A stretch of DNA of 13,410 bases from positions 1-13,410 of the forward strand of contig JAJUFW010000025.1 in NCBI GenBank assembly GCA_029263555.1, read 5' to 3'. This document shows positions 6,139-13,410 of the stretch, piece after piece; the first letter of the stretch is position 1, and the number at the start of each line of letters is the position of its first letter. The notes beneath the pieces were generated by a model. It saw only the letters and a program-made list of their open reading frames with translations, ran no database searches and was not told where the DNA came from. Both the position numbers and the translations under genes were made by a program. Source of the stretch: Alphaproteobacteria bacterium (GTDB lineage Bacteria; Pseudomonadota; Alphaproteobacteria; DSM-16000; Inquilinaceae).

Positions 6139-9100
6139 TCACGCAAGGGCGGTGCCCGCCAGCGCCCGTTCGATCATGGACAGGCCGATCCGGAAGCCGG
6201 CATCGATGCCCTGGCTGTGGAGCCGCCGGAGTTCGGTTTCAAGGGCGGCATCGCGCCGGCCGCGGCCCCAGGCGATGAGGGCATCGGCGCGGGCGATGAT
6301 GAAATCCGCCCACAGCAAGGGCTCCGGACGGGTATAGGCCTCGAGCGCACGCGCATAGGCGCCGGCCCGCTCCCATTCGGCGTTCTCAAGGCAGCTGTCG
6401 ATGGCGTGCCACAGGAAAAGAAGGTGATTGTGGCTGATCGACCCGCCGGCCAGCAGGGTCTCGCCTTCGGCCAGGGCGCGATTGCGTTCGTCCGGGTCCC
6501 GGGCCGTTGCGGCAAGGATGCCGAGCGTCGTCGGCCCGAAATAGGACATGCCGGTTTCCCGGCAGATCGCGACCGCCTGCCGCGCATCCGAGAGCGCCTG
6601 CCCATGTGCCCCGGCAAGCCGGTGCAGGTTGGCACGGAAAGCGAGCGATTCCGCCTCGAATCTCCGGGCCCCGAGACGGCAGGAAAGGATCAGGGATGCC
6701 TCGATGTGCTCCATCCCGGTCGGCAGGTCCAGGAGCGAGAGGCTGCAGAGATAGGCGGCATGGCGGGCAATGATCTCGGCCCGGGCATGGCCGACCCTCG
6801 CCGTCGAGGCGGTGGCTTCCAGGCTGTCGACGAGTGAGCCGCGGATGTCGCCTGCGTACCACCGGGTGATTGCCGTCATGGGAAGATGGGCGACTTCGAT
6901 GCGGCCGAGCCCGTGCTCCCGACAGAGGACGACGCAGCGCCGGAACCGTTCGTAGGCGCTGCGCATCCGTCCCCGCGCATATTCGGCGTCGCCCAGGCCG
7001 CCGAGGGCGGCTGCCTCCAGCTCCTGCGAGCCGATCTGTCGGGCGAGCTTCAGGCTCCTGCGATGGGCGACGAGGCACCGGTCGATGTCTCCTCGCGGGA
7101 AGCTGAGATTGCCTTTCAGGAGGTGGATGCGGGCCAATTCGGGGATGAGATTCAGGGACCCCGCTATCCTTTCGGCTTCGTCCAGGTCTTCGGCGGCGCC
7201 GTCCAGGTCCTCGATGATGCGCTTGATCCCGGCCGTCCCGATCAGGGCGTGGCATCGTTCGGCCTCGCTTGCCGCGAGCTCCAGGCCGGCTCGGAACGCC
7301 TCGCCGGCCTCCGGCATGTTTCCGAGATCGTGTAGGATTTCCCCGCGGCAGCACGAGAGCGCGAACCGGTCGGCCCGGTCCGCCGCCCGGGCCAATCCAC
7401 GGTCGACGAACTGCTGGGCCAGGTCGTAGCGGTATTCTGCGGCCTGGGCCCGCGCCGCCCGTAGCCAGGCCGCCGGCGCCTCCGGATCTTCGGCACAGTC
7501 GAGATGTTCCGCCTGAAGCGTCGGATCCCGCTCCGAGTACCAGAGCGCGGCCTTGCGATGCAGCGCCCGCTGCCGGCTCTTGAGCACGCTGTCGTAGACG
7601 GCGTCCCGGATCAGCGCATGGGCGAACAGAAAGGCGCTTTCCTGGGGCCGGACCAGGTGGTTGGCTTCCAGCCGCTCCGGCGTGTAGTCCGGCCGGTCCA
7701 GGAGGAAGCAGAGGGCATCGCGGCTGAAGCGTTGGCCCATGATCGAGGCGGCCTGCAGGGCTTCCTTGTCGTCCGGCGGCAGCCGGTCGAGGCGCGCCTG
7801 GACCAGGCTTCGCACCGAATGCGGCACCGCGGTCCCGCTGCTTTCCTCGGCATGCCGGATCATCTGCTCGAGAAAGAGCGGGTTGCCTCCCGCCCGGTCG
7901 AGGCAGCGTTCGATGGAGGTCTTGGGTGTTTCGGACAGCGCCCGGGCGAGGGCCAGGGCCTCCGACCGGTGCAGCGGGCCGAGATCGATGATTACTGGGC
8001 CGGCGCCGGGAATTCGGCGCCACCAATCGTGGCTGAGCGGGTCGCCCTCGGGACGCGTGGTCGTGACCATGAGCACGGGGCACTGCGTGATCGTCTCGGC
8101 CAGTGCGGCCAGATGCCACAGCATCCGGGCGTCCGCCCAGTGCAGGTCCTCGATGACGAGAAGCAGCGGGCTGCGGCGGCTCGCCTCGCGGACCAGCCGG
8201 GAAACGACGCGCGTCCGCCCTTGCTGGCGCCGGGCATTGCCCATCGCGTCATAGAGCGTGCGCAGCTCCGTCGGCTGCGGCAGGTCGAGCAGGTCGTTCA
8301 GGAAGACGGCATCCCCGGCCTCGACCAGGGTTTCCTGAAGCGCCCGGTCCGCCGCTTCGCGCACGCGCTCGACCGGACTTCCGACCTCCAGGCCCAGGAG
8401 GCTGCGGACCAGCGACGGCACGGCATCCCCCGCAGGGCCGATGCCGAAATCGAGCACAAGGCCGACATGACAGGAGAAGCCGGCCCGGCGGGCGAGGGCC
8501 TCGAATTCCTCGACCAGCCTAGTCTTGCCGATCCCCGCTTCCCCGCGGATATGGATCGTCTGGCCGGTCTGCCGCTCGCGGCAGGCGTCCAGCGCCTGCT
8601 GGAGCCGCGCCAGGTCCTTGCTCCGGCCGACGAACGGGGTGACGCGCGCGGCCGCGCGCAGTCCGTGGATGCGCCATGCCCTGACCGGCTCGGAATAGCC
8701 TTTGGCGACGATCCTCCCGGCCTCCGCCCCGTCCAGCCGTTCCGAAAGGCTCTGCCACACCGGATCGGAGGCCAGGATCTCGCCCGGGCCGCCCGCGTCG
8801 GTGAGGCGCGATGCGAGATTCACGCTCTCTCCGACCATGGTGTACTCGCCGTGGTTCTCGCCGCCGGTCCTGCCGGCCACGACCTGTCCGCCGGCGATGC
8901 CGATATGGATCTCGACCTCGTGCCCCGTTTCGCGGGACAGGACGGGCATCGTCTCTCGGATGGCAAGGGCCGCGCGCACTGCGCGCTCGGCATCGTTTCC
9001 ATGGGCGATCGGCGCACCGAAGACGGCCATCACGCAGTCGCCGATATGCTTGTCGACGTGGCCGCCATAGGCGAGGACGATTCGGTCGATCCGCTCGAAA

Positions 9101-9435
9101 AAGCGGTCGAGCAGGATGTGGAGCTCTTCCGGATCCAGGCGGCGGCTGAGGGCGGTATAGCCGGAAAGGTCGGCGAACAAGACCGTCACCGGCCGTCTCT
9201 CGCCCGTCCTGGCGGGGGAAGCCGGGTGGGGCGACGGAATTTGCCGGCCTCTGTCGTCCCGCAAGGCGGCAATGGCGTCGAGCAGCCGGCGGCGGTCGCC
9301 GACCGCCGCAACCCCGATTTCCTTCAGGTCGTCCGCCGTCAGCCCGGTCAGGATGTCGGAGTCGATCGCATTCTCGCGGAACGCGTCGACATAACGTTCA
9401 AGCCCCAGGCTGCGCAGCCAGGCCGCGATATCCAC
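6139..9435 (-). CDS. SAM domain–class III adenylate/guanylate cyclase–AAA ATPase–TPR signalling protein
   Basis: 1098 residues from GTG at 9435, with GGAG about 9 nt upstream; the nearby ATG is out of frame. Residues 1-60 are a SAM domain (MDIAAWLRSLGLERYVDAF…DLKEIGV). Residues about 80-260 are a class III nucleotide cyclase. The metal-binding Asp residues are D89 in LFADLSGYT and D133 in KHIGDCVMAVFG. Lys129 and Thr199 fit the adenine-recognition positions, and Asn206 and Arg210 in VNLASRL fit the transition-state pair, so the domain looks active and ATP-specific. Residues about 265-640 are an AAA/STAND-type ATPase opening with FVGRSKDL, with Walker A GEAGIGKT (298-305) and Walker B LLLVIED (424-430). 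The rest is helical TPR-like repeat ending FRIGLSMIERAL. No transmembrane segment or C-terminal DNA-binding HTH is visible, so it is a cytoplasmic protein likely making cAMP in response to partner binding. The family is known; the ligand is not. An upstream gene on the same strand ends 124 bp before this start. Confidence 0.93.
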   Translation of the reverse strand: MDIAAWLRSLGLERYVDAFRENAIDSDILTGLTADDLKEIGVAAVGDRRRLLDAIAALRDDRGRQIPSPHPASPARTGERRPVTVLFADLSGYTALSRRLDPEELHILLDRFFERIDRIVLAYGGHVDKHIGDCVMAVFGAPIAHGNDAERAVRAALAIRETMPVLSRETGHEVEIHIGIAGGQVVAGRTGGENHGEYTMVGESVNLASRLTDAGGPGEILASDPVWQSLSERLDGAEAGRIVAKGYSEPVRAWRIHGLRAAARVTPFVGRSKDLARLQQALDACRERQTGQTIHIRGEAGIGKTRLVEEFEALARRAGFSCHVGLVLDFGIGPAGDAVPSLVRSLLGLEVGSPVERVREAADRALQETLVEAGDAVFLNDLLDLPQPTELRTLYDAMGNARRQQGRTRVVSRLVREASRRSPLLLVIEDLHWADARMLWHLAALAETITQCPVLMVTTTRPEGDPLSHDWWRRIPGAGPVIIDLGPLHRSEALALARALSETPKTSIERCLDRAGGNPLFLEQMIRHAEESSGTAVPHSVRSLVQARLDRLPPDDKEALQAASIMGQRFSRDALCFLLDRPDYTPERLEANHLVRPQESAFLFAHALIRDAVYDSVLKSRQRALHRKAALWYSERDPTLQAEHLDCAEDPEAPAAWLRAARAQAAEYRYDLAQQFVDRGLARAADRADRFALSCCRGEILHDLGNMPEAGEAFRAGLELAASEAERCHALIGTAGIKRIIEDLDGAAEDLDEAERIAGSLNLIPELARIHLLKGNLSFPRGDIDRCLVAHRRSLKLARQIGSQELEAAALGGLGDAEYARGRMRSAYERFRRCVVLCREHGLGRIEVAHLPMTAITRWYAGDIRGSLVDSLEATASTARVGHARAEIIARHAAYLCSLSLLDLPTGMEHIEASLILSCRLGARRFEAESLAFRANLHRLAGAHGQALSDARQAVAICRETGMSYFGPTTLGILAATARDPDERNRALAEGETLLAGGSISHNHLLFLWHAIDSCLENAEWERAGAYARALEAYTRPEPLLWADFIIARADALIAWGRGRRDAALETELRRLHSQGIDAGFRIGLSMIERALAGTALA

Positions 9436-9559
9436 GTCCCATTCTCCCGCCCGGAAGCCCCGGTTCTTCTGCGCGGGATGCAGTCTAGCGCAACTGGCCG
9501 AAACCCTGCCATCCGCGCATCCAGGGCAGTGCGGTCGGGCGCGATGGGCCCGAAAGCGC

Positions 9560-10393
9560 TCACTCGTCGCGGGGCGGGAGCACTTGTGCCGTTTCGTCCG
9601 CCGGGGTGCTCACGATCCAGGGAACCTGAAGGTCCCCGACGGTGAGAACGATCGCAAGACGCTGCCCCGGCGGCGGCGCTACGACTGAGACCTGCACCTG
9701 ATCGCCCGGCTTGGCCTCCGCCTCGGTCTGCCACGGCCCGTCGTTGAGCCTCAGCATCGGATTGCCGTCGCCGGCCACATGGGCCCGGATCGTTCCTTCG
9801 AAGCCGCGCAAGGGACGGGGGTCGGAGACGGCAAGCTCTCCCGGGGGGACGTCGGTCACCGTCGGCAGGTCAAAGGCCCAGGGGGTCCGGTCCTGGTCCC
9901 GGGTAGAGATGATCCACGGCGTACTGTAGTCCCCGACCGTCAGGACGATTTCCTCGGTCGTGGCGAAGGTGAGCGGGCTGCGGGCGCTGAGAACGATTAC
10001 GTCGCCGGGCATGACCAGCGTCTTCCGCCGCCGGAAGGCACGGTCGTTGTGGACCACGACGAGGTCGATGCCGCCCTCTACCGTGAGAAGCAGGGGGCCA
10101 TCGAATCCGGTCAGTTCGACCGGCCGGGTCTGGACGATCGCCAGCGGTTCGAGGCCGGTGTCCGGGACCAGCGTGAACGGATCGGGGCGGCCGCTCCCGG
10201 GACGCAGGACGCCCAGGATGCCGACGGTGCTTTCCGGCCCGTCCTCCCCGGACGGCTCCTCAGAGATGCCGCTGTCCGGCGGCGCCGGTTCCTGGGCAAG
10301 GCCTGGGCCGGAAGCAAACGAAAGGGCGAACAGGGCTAAAGCCAGCCCGGCCCGGCGCATGATGGTCCAGAATGGAAGCCCCGAAATATTCAT
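9560..10393 (-). CDS. Exported protein with two similar beta-rich repeats, function unknown
   Basis: 277 residues from ATG at 10393. An in-frame ATG at 10360 gives the tighter signal peptide MRRAGLALALFALSFASG, and neither has a strong Shine-Dalgarno. Cleavage is likely after GLA (near residue 33). Residues 34-70 are acidic, Pro/Gly-rich linker. Two repeats follow, about 71-164 and 171-263. Each has P-(D/W)-x-F near the start, L-x-GF-(D/E)-G in the middle, then PGD and finally LTVGD…PW-I-(I/V)-ST. Repeat 2 also carries LRLNDGPWQTE. The pattern resembles Ig-like beta-sandwich repeats in secreted and surface bacterial proteins. No catalytic motif, membrane anchor or sorting signal is seen after the signal peptide, so it is probably periplasmic or secreted and may bind a ligand or partner. 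It lies 124 bp upstream of the cyclase gene on the same strand and could be cotranscribed, but the gap is long. Confidence 0.82.
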   Translation of the reverse strand: MNISGLPFWTIMRRAGLALALFALSFASGPGLAQEPAPPDSGISEEPSGEDGPESTVGILGVLRPGSGRPDPFTLVPDTGLEPLAIVQTRPVELTGFDGPLLLTVEGGIDLVVVHNDRAFRRRKTLVMPGDVIVLSARSPLTFATTEEIVLTVGDYSTPWIISTRDQDRTPWAFDLPTVTDVPPGELAVSDPRPLRGFEGTIRAHVAGDGNPMLRLNDGPWQTEAEAKPGDQVQVSVVAPPPGQRLAIVLTVGDLQVPWIVSTPADETAQVLPPRDE

Positions 10394-10746
10394 GATTATC
10401 TTTGCGCGCCCGGCTGCGTTGGCCCGTCTTCATCCTACCGTACTTCTAACAATACCTGCCTGGGATGGTTCACCCCGCGGCAGGATGGGCTTGTCGCAAG
10501 GATACCCGACCCGAAAGACGTTGTCGTACCCTCTGCGGTAGACACGGGCGGTCGTCTGTTTCGGCGGGATTTGCGGGGCGGGCGGACATTTCGATTCGTC
10601 CTGAATGCCTATGGCGGCGTACTGTCACTACGCCCGATATCGATGGTCGGCTATCGCAGCGGTTGCAGTCCACATCTGCATTAAATTCGTGACTTCTTCG
10701 GGCGGCGGGGCCCCCCAAAGACTGCCGCGGACGATGGCCTTGCGAA
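10394..10746. other. Gene-free stretch, promoter side of the repeat-protein gene
   Basis: I see no credible gene in these 353 bases; the short open frames have Arg-rich, antisense-like composition. Two imperfect hairpins occur: CCTGCC (10455-10460) with GGCAGG (10479-10484), and TGTC-TACC (10522-10530, one bulged G) with GGTAGACA (10537-10544). The left end must hold the promoter for the gene starting at 10393, and the right end the 3' side of the DUF3775 gene. Base composition is somewhat less GC-biased than in the genes. No T-tailed terminator is visible. Confidence 0.5.
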
Positions 10747-11130
10747 TCACCCGCAGGTGAAGCCGCGAAGGCTCAGCCCTTCTTCGATATAGTCACCAAG
10801 CAGGGGCATGTCAGCGAGGTGACGGGCCGTTCGATGATCGGGATTTTCCCGCGCGGTGGTCACCGCTTCGCTCCACTGTTCGGCGGCCAAATCGCCGCGG
10901 CCGATCAGGACGAGGGCAAGGAGCTCGACCCGGGCGTCCTCGTCCAGGAGACGGATCGCGGCCACCAGTTCCTCCTGGGACGTGTCGGTCGGATTCTCCT
11001 GCAGCACGATGCGCTCGTCCTCCTCGCTGGGATTGCTTGCGCGATCGGGCTCGACCTCCGCCTCCTTGACGGAAAACTCTCGTGCCTTGGCGATGATGAA
11101 GCACGCTTCCTCGGTACTCAGACTCTGCAC
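10747..11130 (-). CDS. DUF3775 domain-containing protein
   Basis: 127 residues from GTG at 11130 with GGGAG about 8 nt upstream. The sequence matches my recollection of the DUF3775 family found in proteobacteria: LSTEEACFIIAKAREFSVKE near the N-terminus, an acidic spacer with NPSEEDERIVLQEN, then LVAAIRLLDEDARVELLALVLIGRGD and RTARHLADMPLLGDYIEEGLS before a short end with Cys. It spans essentially the whole family length. The protein is small, acidic and cytoplasmic, without membrane segments or a recognisable catalytic motif. Its biochemical role is unknown. It is transcribed alone, divergent from the Cache–PAS–GGDEF gene with 299 bp between the starts. Confidence 0.88.
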   Translation of the reverse strand: MQSLSTEEACFIIAKAREFSVKEAEVEPDRASNPSEEDERIVLQENPTDTSQEELVAAIRLLDEDARVELLALVLIGRGDLAAEQWSEAVTTARENPDHRTARHLADMPLLGDYIEEGLSLRGFTCG

Positions 11131-11202
11131 GGCCGGCGCTCCCGTAGCGGTTCGGTTTCCTCAACCGCCGGGACGCCGGCTTTGATCCCCTCGAAATTGC
11201 CC

Positions 11203-11220
11203 CGATTTGCGCCCAAATCG
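11203..11220. promoter_or_regulatory. Perfect 7-bp inverted repeat upstream of the DUF3775 gene, possible operator
   Basis: CGATTTG (11203-11209) and CAAATCG (11214-11220) form an exact inverted repeat around four bases. It sits 72 bp upstream of the DUF3775 start and about 210 bp upstream of the divergent signalling gene. The half-site size and spacing suit a dimeric repressor or activator, but a chance dyad cannot be excluded. I see nothing else clear in 11131-11429. Confidence 0.35.
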
Positions 11221-11429
11221 CCTGTCCGTACCCGCCGCCATCCGGACGGATCCGGGCGCGTCTGCGGGCGGACACCGGGACACCCCTCGTGCCTTTCTTC
11301 ACGTATCGGGTAAGATATCCACCCCTAAAGCATCCATTTTCGGAAAAAGTTGGCTGTCCTTACGACATCACGGAACGACGGGGGTTCCGACAAGTTGATC
11401 GCGGCGAGGAAGGTTTCGGCAGGTATGAA

Positions 11430-13410
11430 TTGATCAACAGGCGTACCTTCCAACTGTCCATCAGGAGCGTGCTGATCGTCGGCGCGATCGCCCTCCTTTT
11501 GCTGACCGCGATCGTTATCGGCGGATCGGCCTATCGCTCCAGCGAGCGAGCGCTGGAGCGGATGGCGCGCGACGTGACGGCCAACGCTGCCGGTTGGACG
11601 ATCGAGCAGGTCGAGAACTCGCTGGCTCCGGCAGGGGAGGCCCGGCAGCTCAGCCAGCGTCTGGCGGATCCGGAAATGTTTGCCGAAGCGAACATTGCCG
11701 CCATCGAGGAAGCCTTCTTCGAGGCGCTCAGCTTCTACCCGTCGCTCTCGGCCGTCTATTACGGCGGCAGCGATGGGGATCTGGTCTATGTCGGCCGCAA
11801 CGAAAGCCTGAGCCCTGGCGGATTCCTGACCAAGATCATCATCGTCGAACACGGCGAAAGGCTGGTCAACCTGATCTGGCGCGACCGCGAGCGCCGCCTG
11901 ATCCTGCGCGAACGGGGGGTCGAGGACCCTTACGATCCGCGCCTGCGGCCGTGGTACCAGCGCGCCTCCATCGAGCGGCGCACCGTCTGGACCGATCCTT
12001 ACGTCTTCTATATCGACCGGGAGCCGGGCCTGTCGGCGGCGACCCCCGTCCTGGGGGAGCGGGGCGCGCTCATGGGCGTGGTCGGCGTCGATCTCCGGAT
12101 GGAGACGCTGTCGCGCTTCCTGGCCGAACGGCGCATCAGCCGGAACGGATTCGCGATGATCCTCAATCGGACCGGCGAGGTGATCGGCTTTCCGGACCGG
12201 AAAAAGATCCTCGTCCCGCAGGACGATCCCCGCCAGCCGCTCCGGCTGGCGATGCTAAGCGACATGGACGACACTGTCGCCGCGGCCTTCATCACGTCCC
12301 TCAACCTCGACCTCGGCATGATCAAGGCCGACCGGCCGGCCTTCAACAAGTTCGAGGTCCAGGGAACCCGCTATCTTGGCCTGCTCGCTCCGCTGCCGGA
12401 TCCGCAATGGCCGTGGAGCGTTGTCGTCATCCTGCCCGAGCAGGACTATCTCGGCGCGATCTTCGACAATCAGCGGACCAACCTGACGATCCTCCTCATC
12501 CTGATCGCGATCGTCACGCTGGCGGTGCTGGCACTGGGACGGTCCATCGTCCGGCCGCTGAAGCAGCTCCAGGTTCAATCGGCCGATGCGGGCGCCGATG
12601 TCTCGCAGATTCGGACCCCCTTCGCAGAGATTTCGGAAACGGCGCGCGCCTTCGCGCGCACCCGGAGCCAGATGCGCCATCTGGAAGAGCGCTACGTCCT
12701 GGCGTCGCGCGGGGCGAATGACGGTCTTTTCGACATCGACGTGGCGACGGGCGAGGCCTATTTCTCGCCGCGCATGAACGAGATCGTCGGACTGCCGGAG
12801 AACGGTCTCGGCCACAGGATAGGCGCCTGGATCGCGCTCGTGCATCCGGCCGACCAGGAGCGGGTGAATGAAGCCTTCGAGGTCTTCCTCGGCACCGGTG
12901 GGGGCATCCTGGATCTGGAGTACCGCGTCCGCCACGTGGACGGCACCTACCGTTGGGCGCGAACCCGGGCGACGGCGGTCCGGGACATCCAGGGCCGGGC
13001 GTTGCGGGCCGCCGGGTCGACGGCCGACATCACCGGCCAGCGCGAGGCCGAGGCACGGCTTCTGAAGGACGCCCTGAACGACAGCCTGACCGGGCTTCCC
13101 AACCGGGTCTTCTTCATGGAACGGCTGGAGCAGGCCCTGGCCGAGGTCAAGAACGGGCGGCGGTCCGGCTGCGCGGTGCTCTATCTCGATCTCGACCGGT
13201 TCAAGCAGATCAACGACAGCCTGGGACAGGGCGCCGGCGACGACATGCTGGTGGCGATCGCCCAGCGGGTCGAGGCCACGGTCGGCCGCGGGCTCGTGGC
13301 GCGGATCGGCAGCGACCAGTTCGCGGTGATGACGCTGGACGACCTCGGCAAGTCGGCGGCCATCGCGCTGGGCGAGCGGGTGAGAGACAGCATCGGGCGG
13401 TCCATGATGC
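11430..13410 (+). CDS. Membrane sensor: Cache–PAS–degenerate GGDEF protein (3' end missing)
   Basis: The frame is open from TTG 11430 to the right edge (660 codons). TTG is the only start that keeps the basic N-terminus (LINRRTFQLSIR) before membrane segment 1 (about 13-33), and AGGT lies 5 nt upstream. No ATG or GTG precedes it in frame for over 100 bases. Residues about 45-340 are a periplasmic dCache sensor (DPRLRPWYQRAS…WTDPYVF…GLSAATPVL, then GVVGVDLRMETLSRFL). Membrane segment 2 is about 352-371, followed by a short linker helix. Residues 422-540 are a PAS_3-type domain (LASRGANDGLFDIDVATG…HPADQERV…YRVRHVDGTYRW…TADITGQ). The GGDEF domain starts at about 545 with DSLTGLPNRVFFM and LYLDLDRFKQIND. 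The signature motif is GSDQF at residues 627-631 instead of GGDEF, so diguanylate cyclase activity is unlikely. An EAL phosphodiesterase domain may lie beyond the window; that is inference. Confidence 0.92.
   Translation, partial: MINRRTFQLSIRSVLIVGAIALLLLTAIVIGGSAYRSSERALERMARDVTANAAGWTIEQVENSLAPAGEARQLSQRLADPEMFAEANIAAIEEAFFEALSFYPSLSAVYYGGSDGDLVYVGRNESLSPGGFLTKIIIVEHGERLVNLIWRDRERRLILRERGVEDPYDPRLRPWYQRASIERRTVWTDPYVFYIDREPGLSAATPVLGERGALMGVVGVDLRMETLSRFLAERRISRNGFAMILNRTGEVIGFPDRKKILVPQDDPRQPLRLAMLSDMDDTVAAAFITSLNLDLGMIKADRPAFNKFEVQGTRYLGLLAPLPDPQWPWSVVVILPEQDYLGAIFDNQRTNLTILLILIAIVTLAVLALGRSIVRPLKQLQVQSADAGADVSQIRTPFAEISETARAFARTRSQMRHLEERYVLASRGANDGLFDIDVATGEAYFSPRMNEIVGLPENGLGHRIGAWIALVHPADQERVNEAFEVFLGTGGGILDLEYRVRHVDGTYRWARTRATAVRDIQGRALRAAGSTADITGQREAEARLLKDALNDSLTGLPNRVFFMERLEQALAEVKNGRRSGCAVLYLDLDRFKQINDSLGQGAGDDMLVAIAQRVEATVGRGLVARIGSDQFAVMTLDDLGKSAAIALGERVRDSIGRSMM

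Noticed and set aside
7504..9645. Plus-strand open frame of 713 codons opposite the cyclase gene
   Set aside because: The opposite strand encodes SAM, cyclase, Walker and TPR motifs in order. The plus-strand frame has none and is explained by third-position GC bias.
10465..10718. Two short opposed open frames (75 and 82 codons) in the gene-free stretch
   Set aside because: They overlap each other, lack good ribosome sites, are Arg-rich and match nothing I recognise.
11594..12721. Plus-strand frame of 375 codons inside the Cache domain region
   Set aside because: The +1 neighbouring frame carries the Cache, membrane and PAS motifs continuously to the window edge. This frame is an out-of-frame shadow.

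Overview
The window is GC-rich DNA with strong G/C bias at third codon positions. It holds twelve supportable protein genes and no RNA gene, insertion sequence, CRISPR array or prophage gene that I can see. Gene content (DUF3775 protein, HPF–cold-shock fusion, two YkuD transpeptidases, SAM–cyclase–ATPase–TPR protein, Cache/PAS/GGDEF protein) and frequent GTG/TTG starts suggest an alphaproteobacterium, probably near Rhodospirillales. That placement is inference. Both ends cut through genes.

Layout. (1) 1-1675, minus: a membrane-anchored coiled-coil protein whose C-terminal part changes abruptly into a capsule-polysaccharide-synthesis-like segment and runs off the left edge. (2) 1863-2435, plus: a ribosome hibernation factor fused to a cold-shock domain. 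(3) 2518-6114: an envelope block with a lytic transglycosylase lipoprotein, two tiny lipoproteins and two divergently transcribed L,D-transpeptidases. (4) 6139-9435, minus: a 1098-residue SAM–class III cyclase–AAA ATPase–TPR protein. (5) 9560-10393, minus: an exported protein built of two similar beta-rich repeats. (6) 10394-10746: no gene. (7) 10747-11130, minus: a DUF3775 protein. (8) 11430-13410, plus: a Cache–PAS–GGDEF membrane protein with a degenerate GGDEF motif, cut by the right edge.

The coherent themes are peptidoglycan remodelling (transglycosylase plus two L,D-transpeptidases, with small lipoproteins that may be partners) and nucleotide signalling (an apparently intact adenylate-cyclase-type domain and an apparently inactive diguanylate cyclase domain). 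Most genes are single units in divergent or convergent pairs, so the intergenic spaces hold short dyads. The strongest is a 24-bp bulged hairpin at 4544-4601 between two convergent genes. The item most in need of checking is the hybrid gene at the left edge, which is either a real domain fusion or an assembly or recombination joint. I see no convincing new defence or mobile system here.
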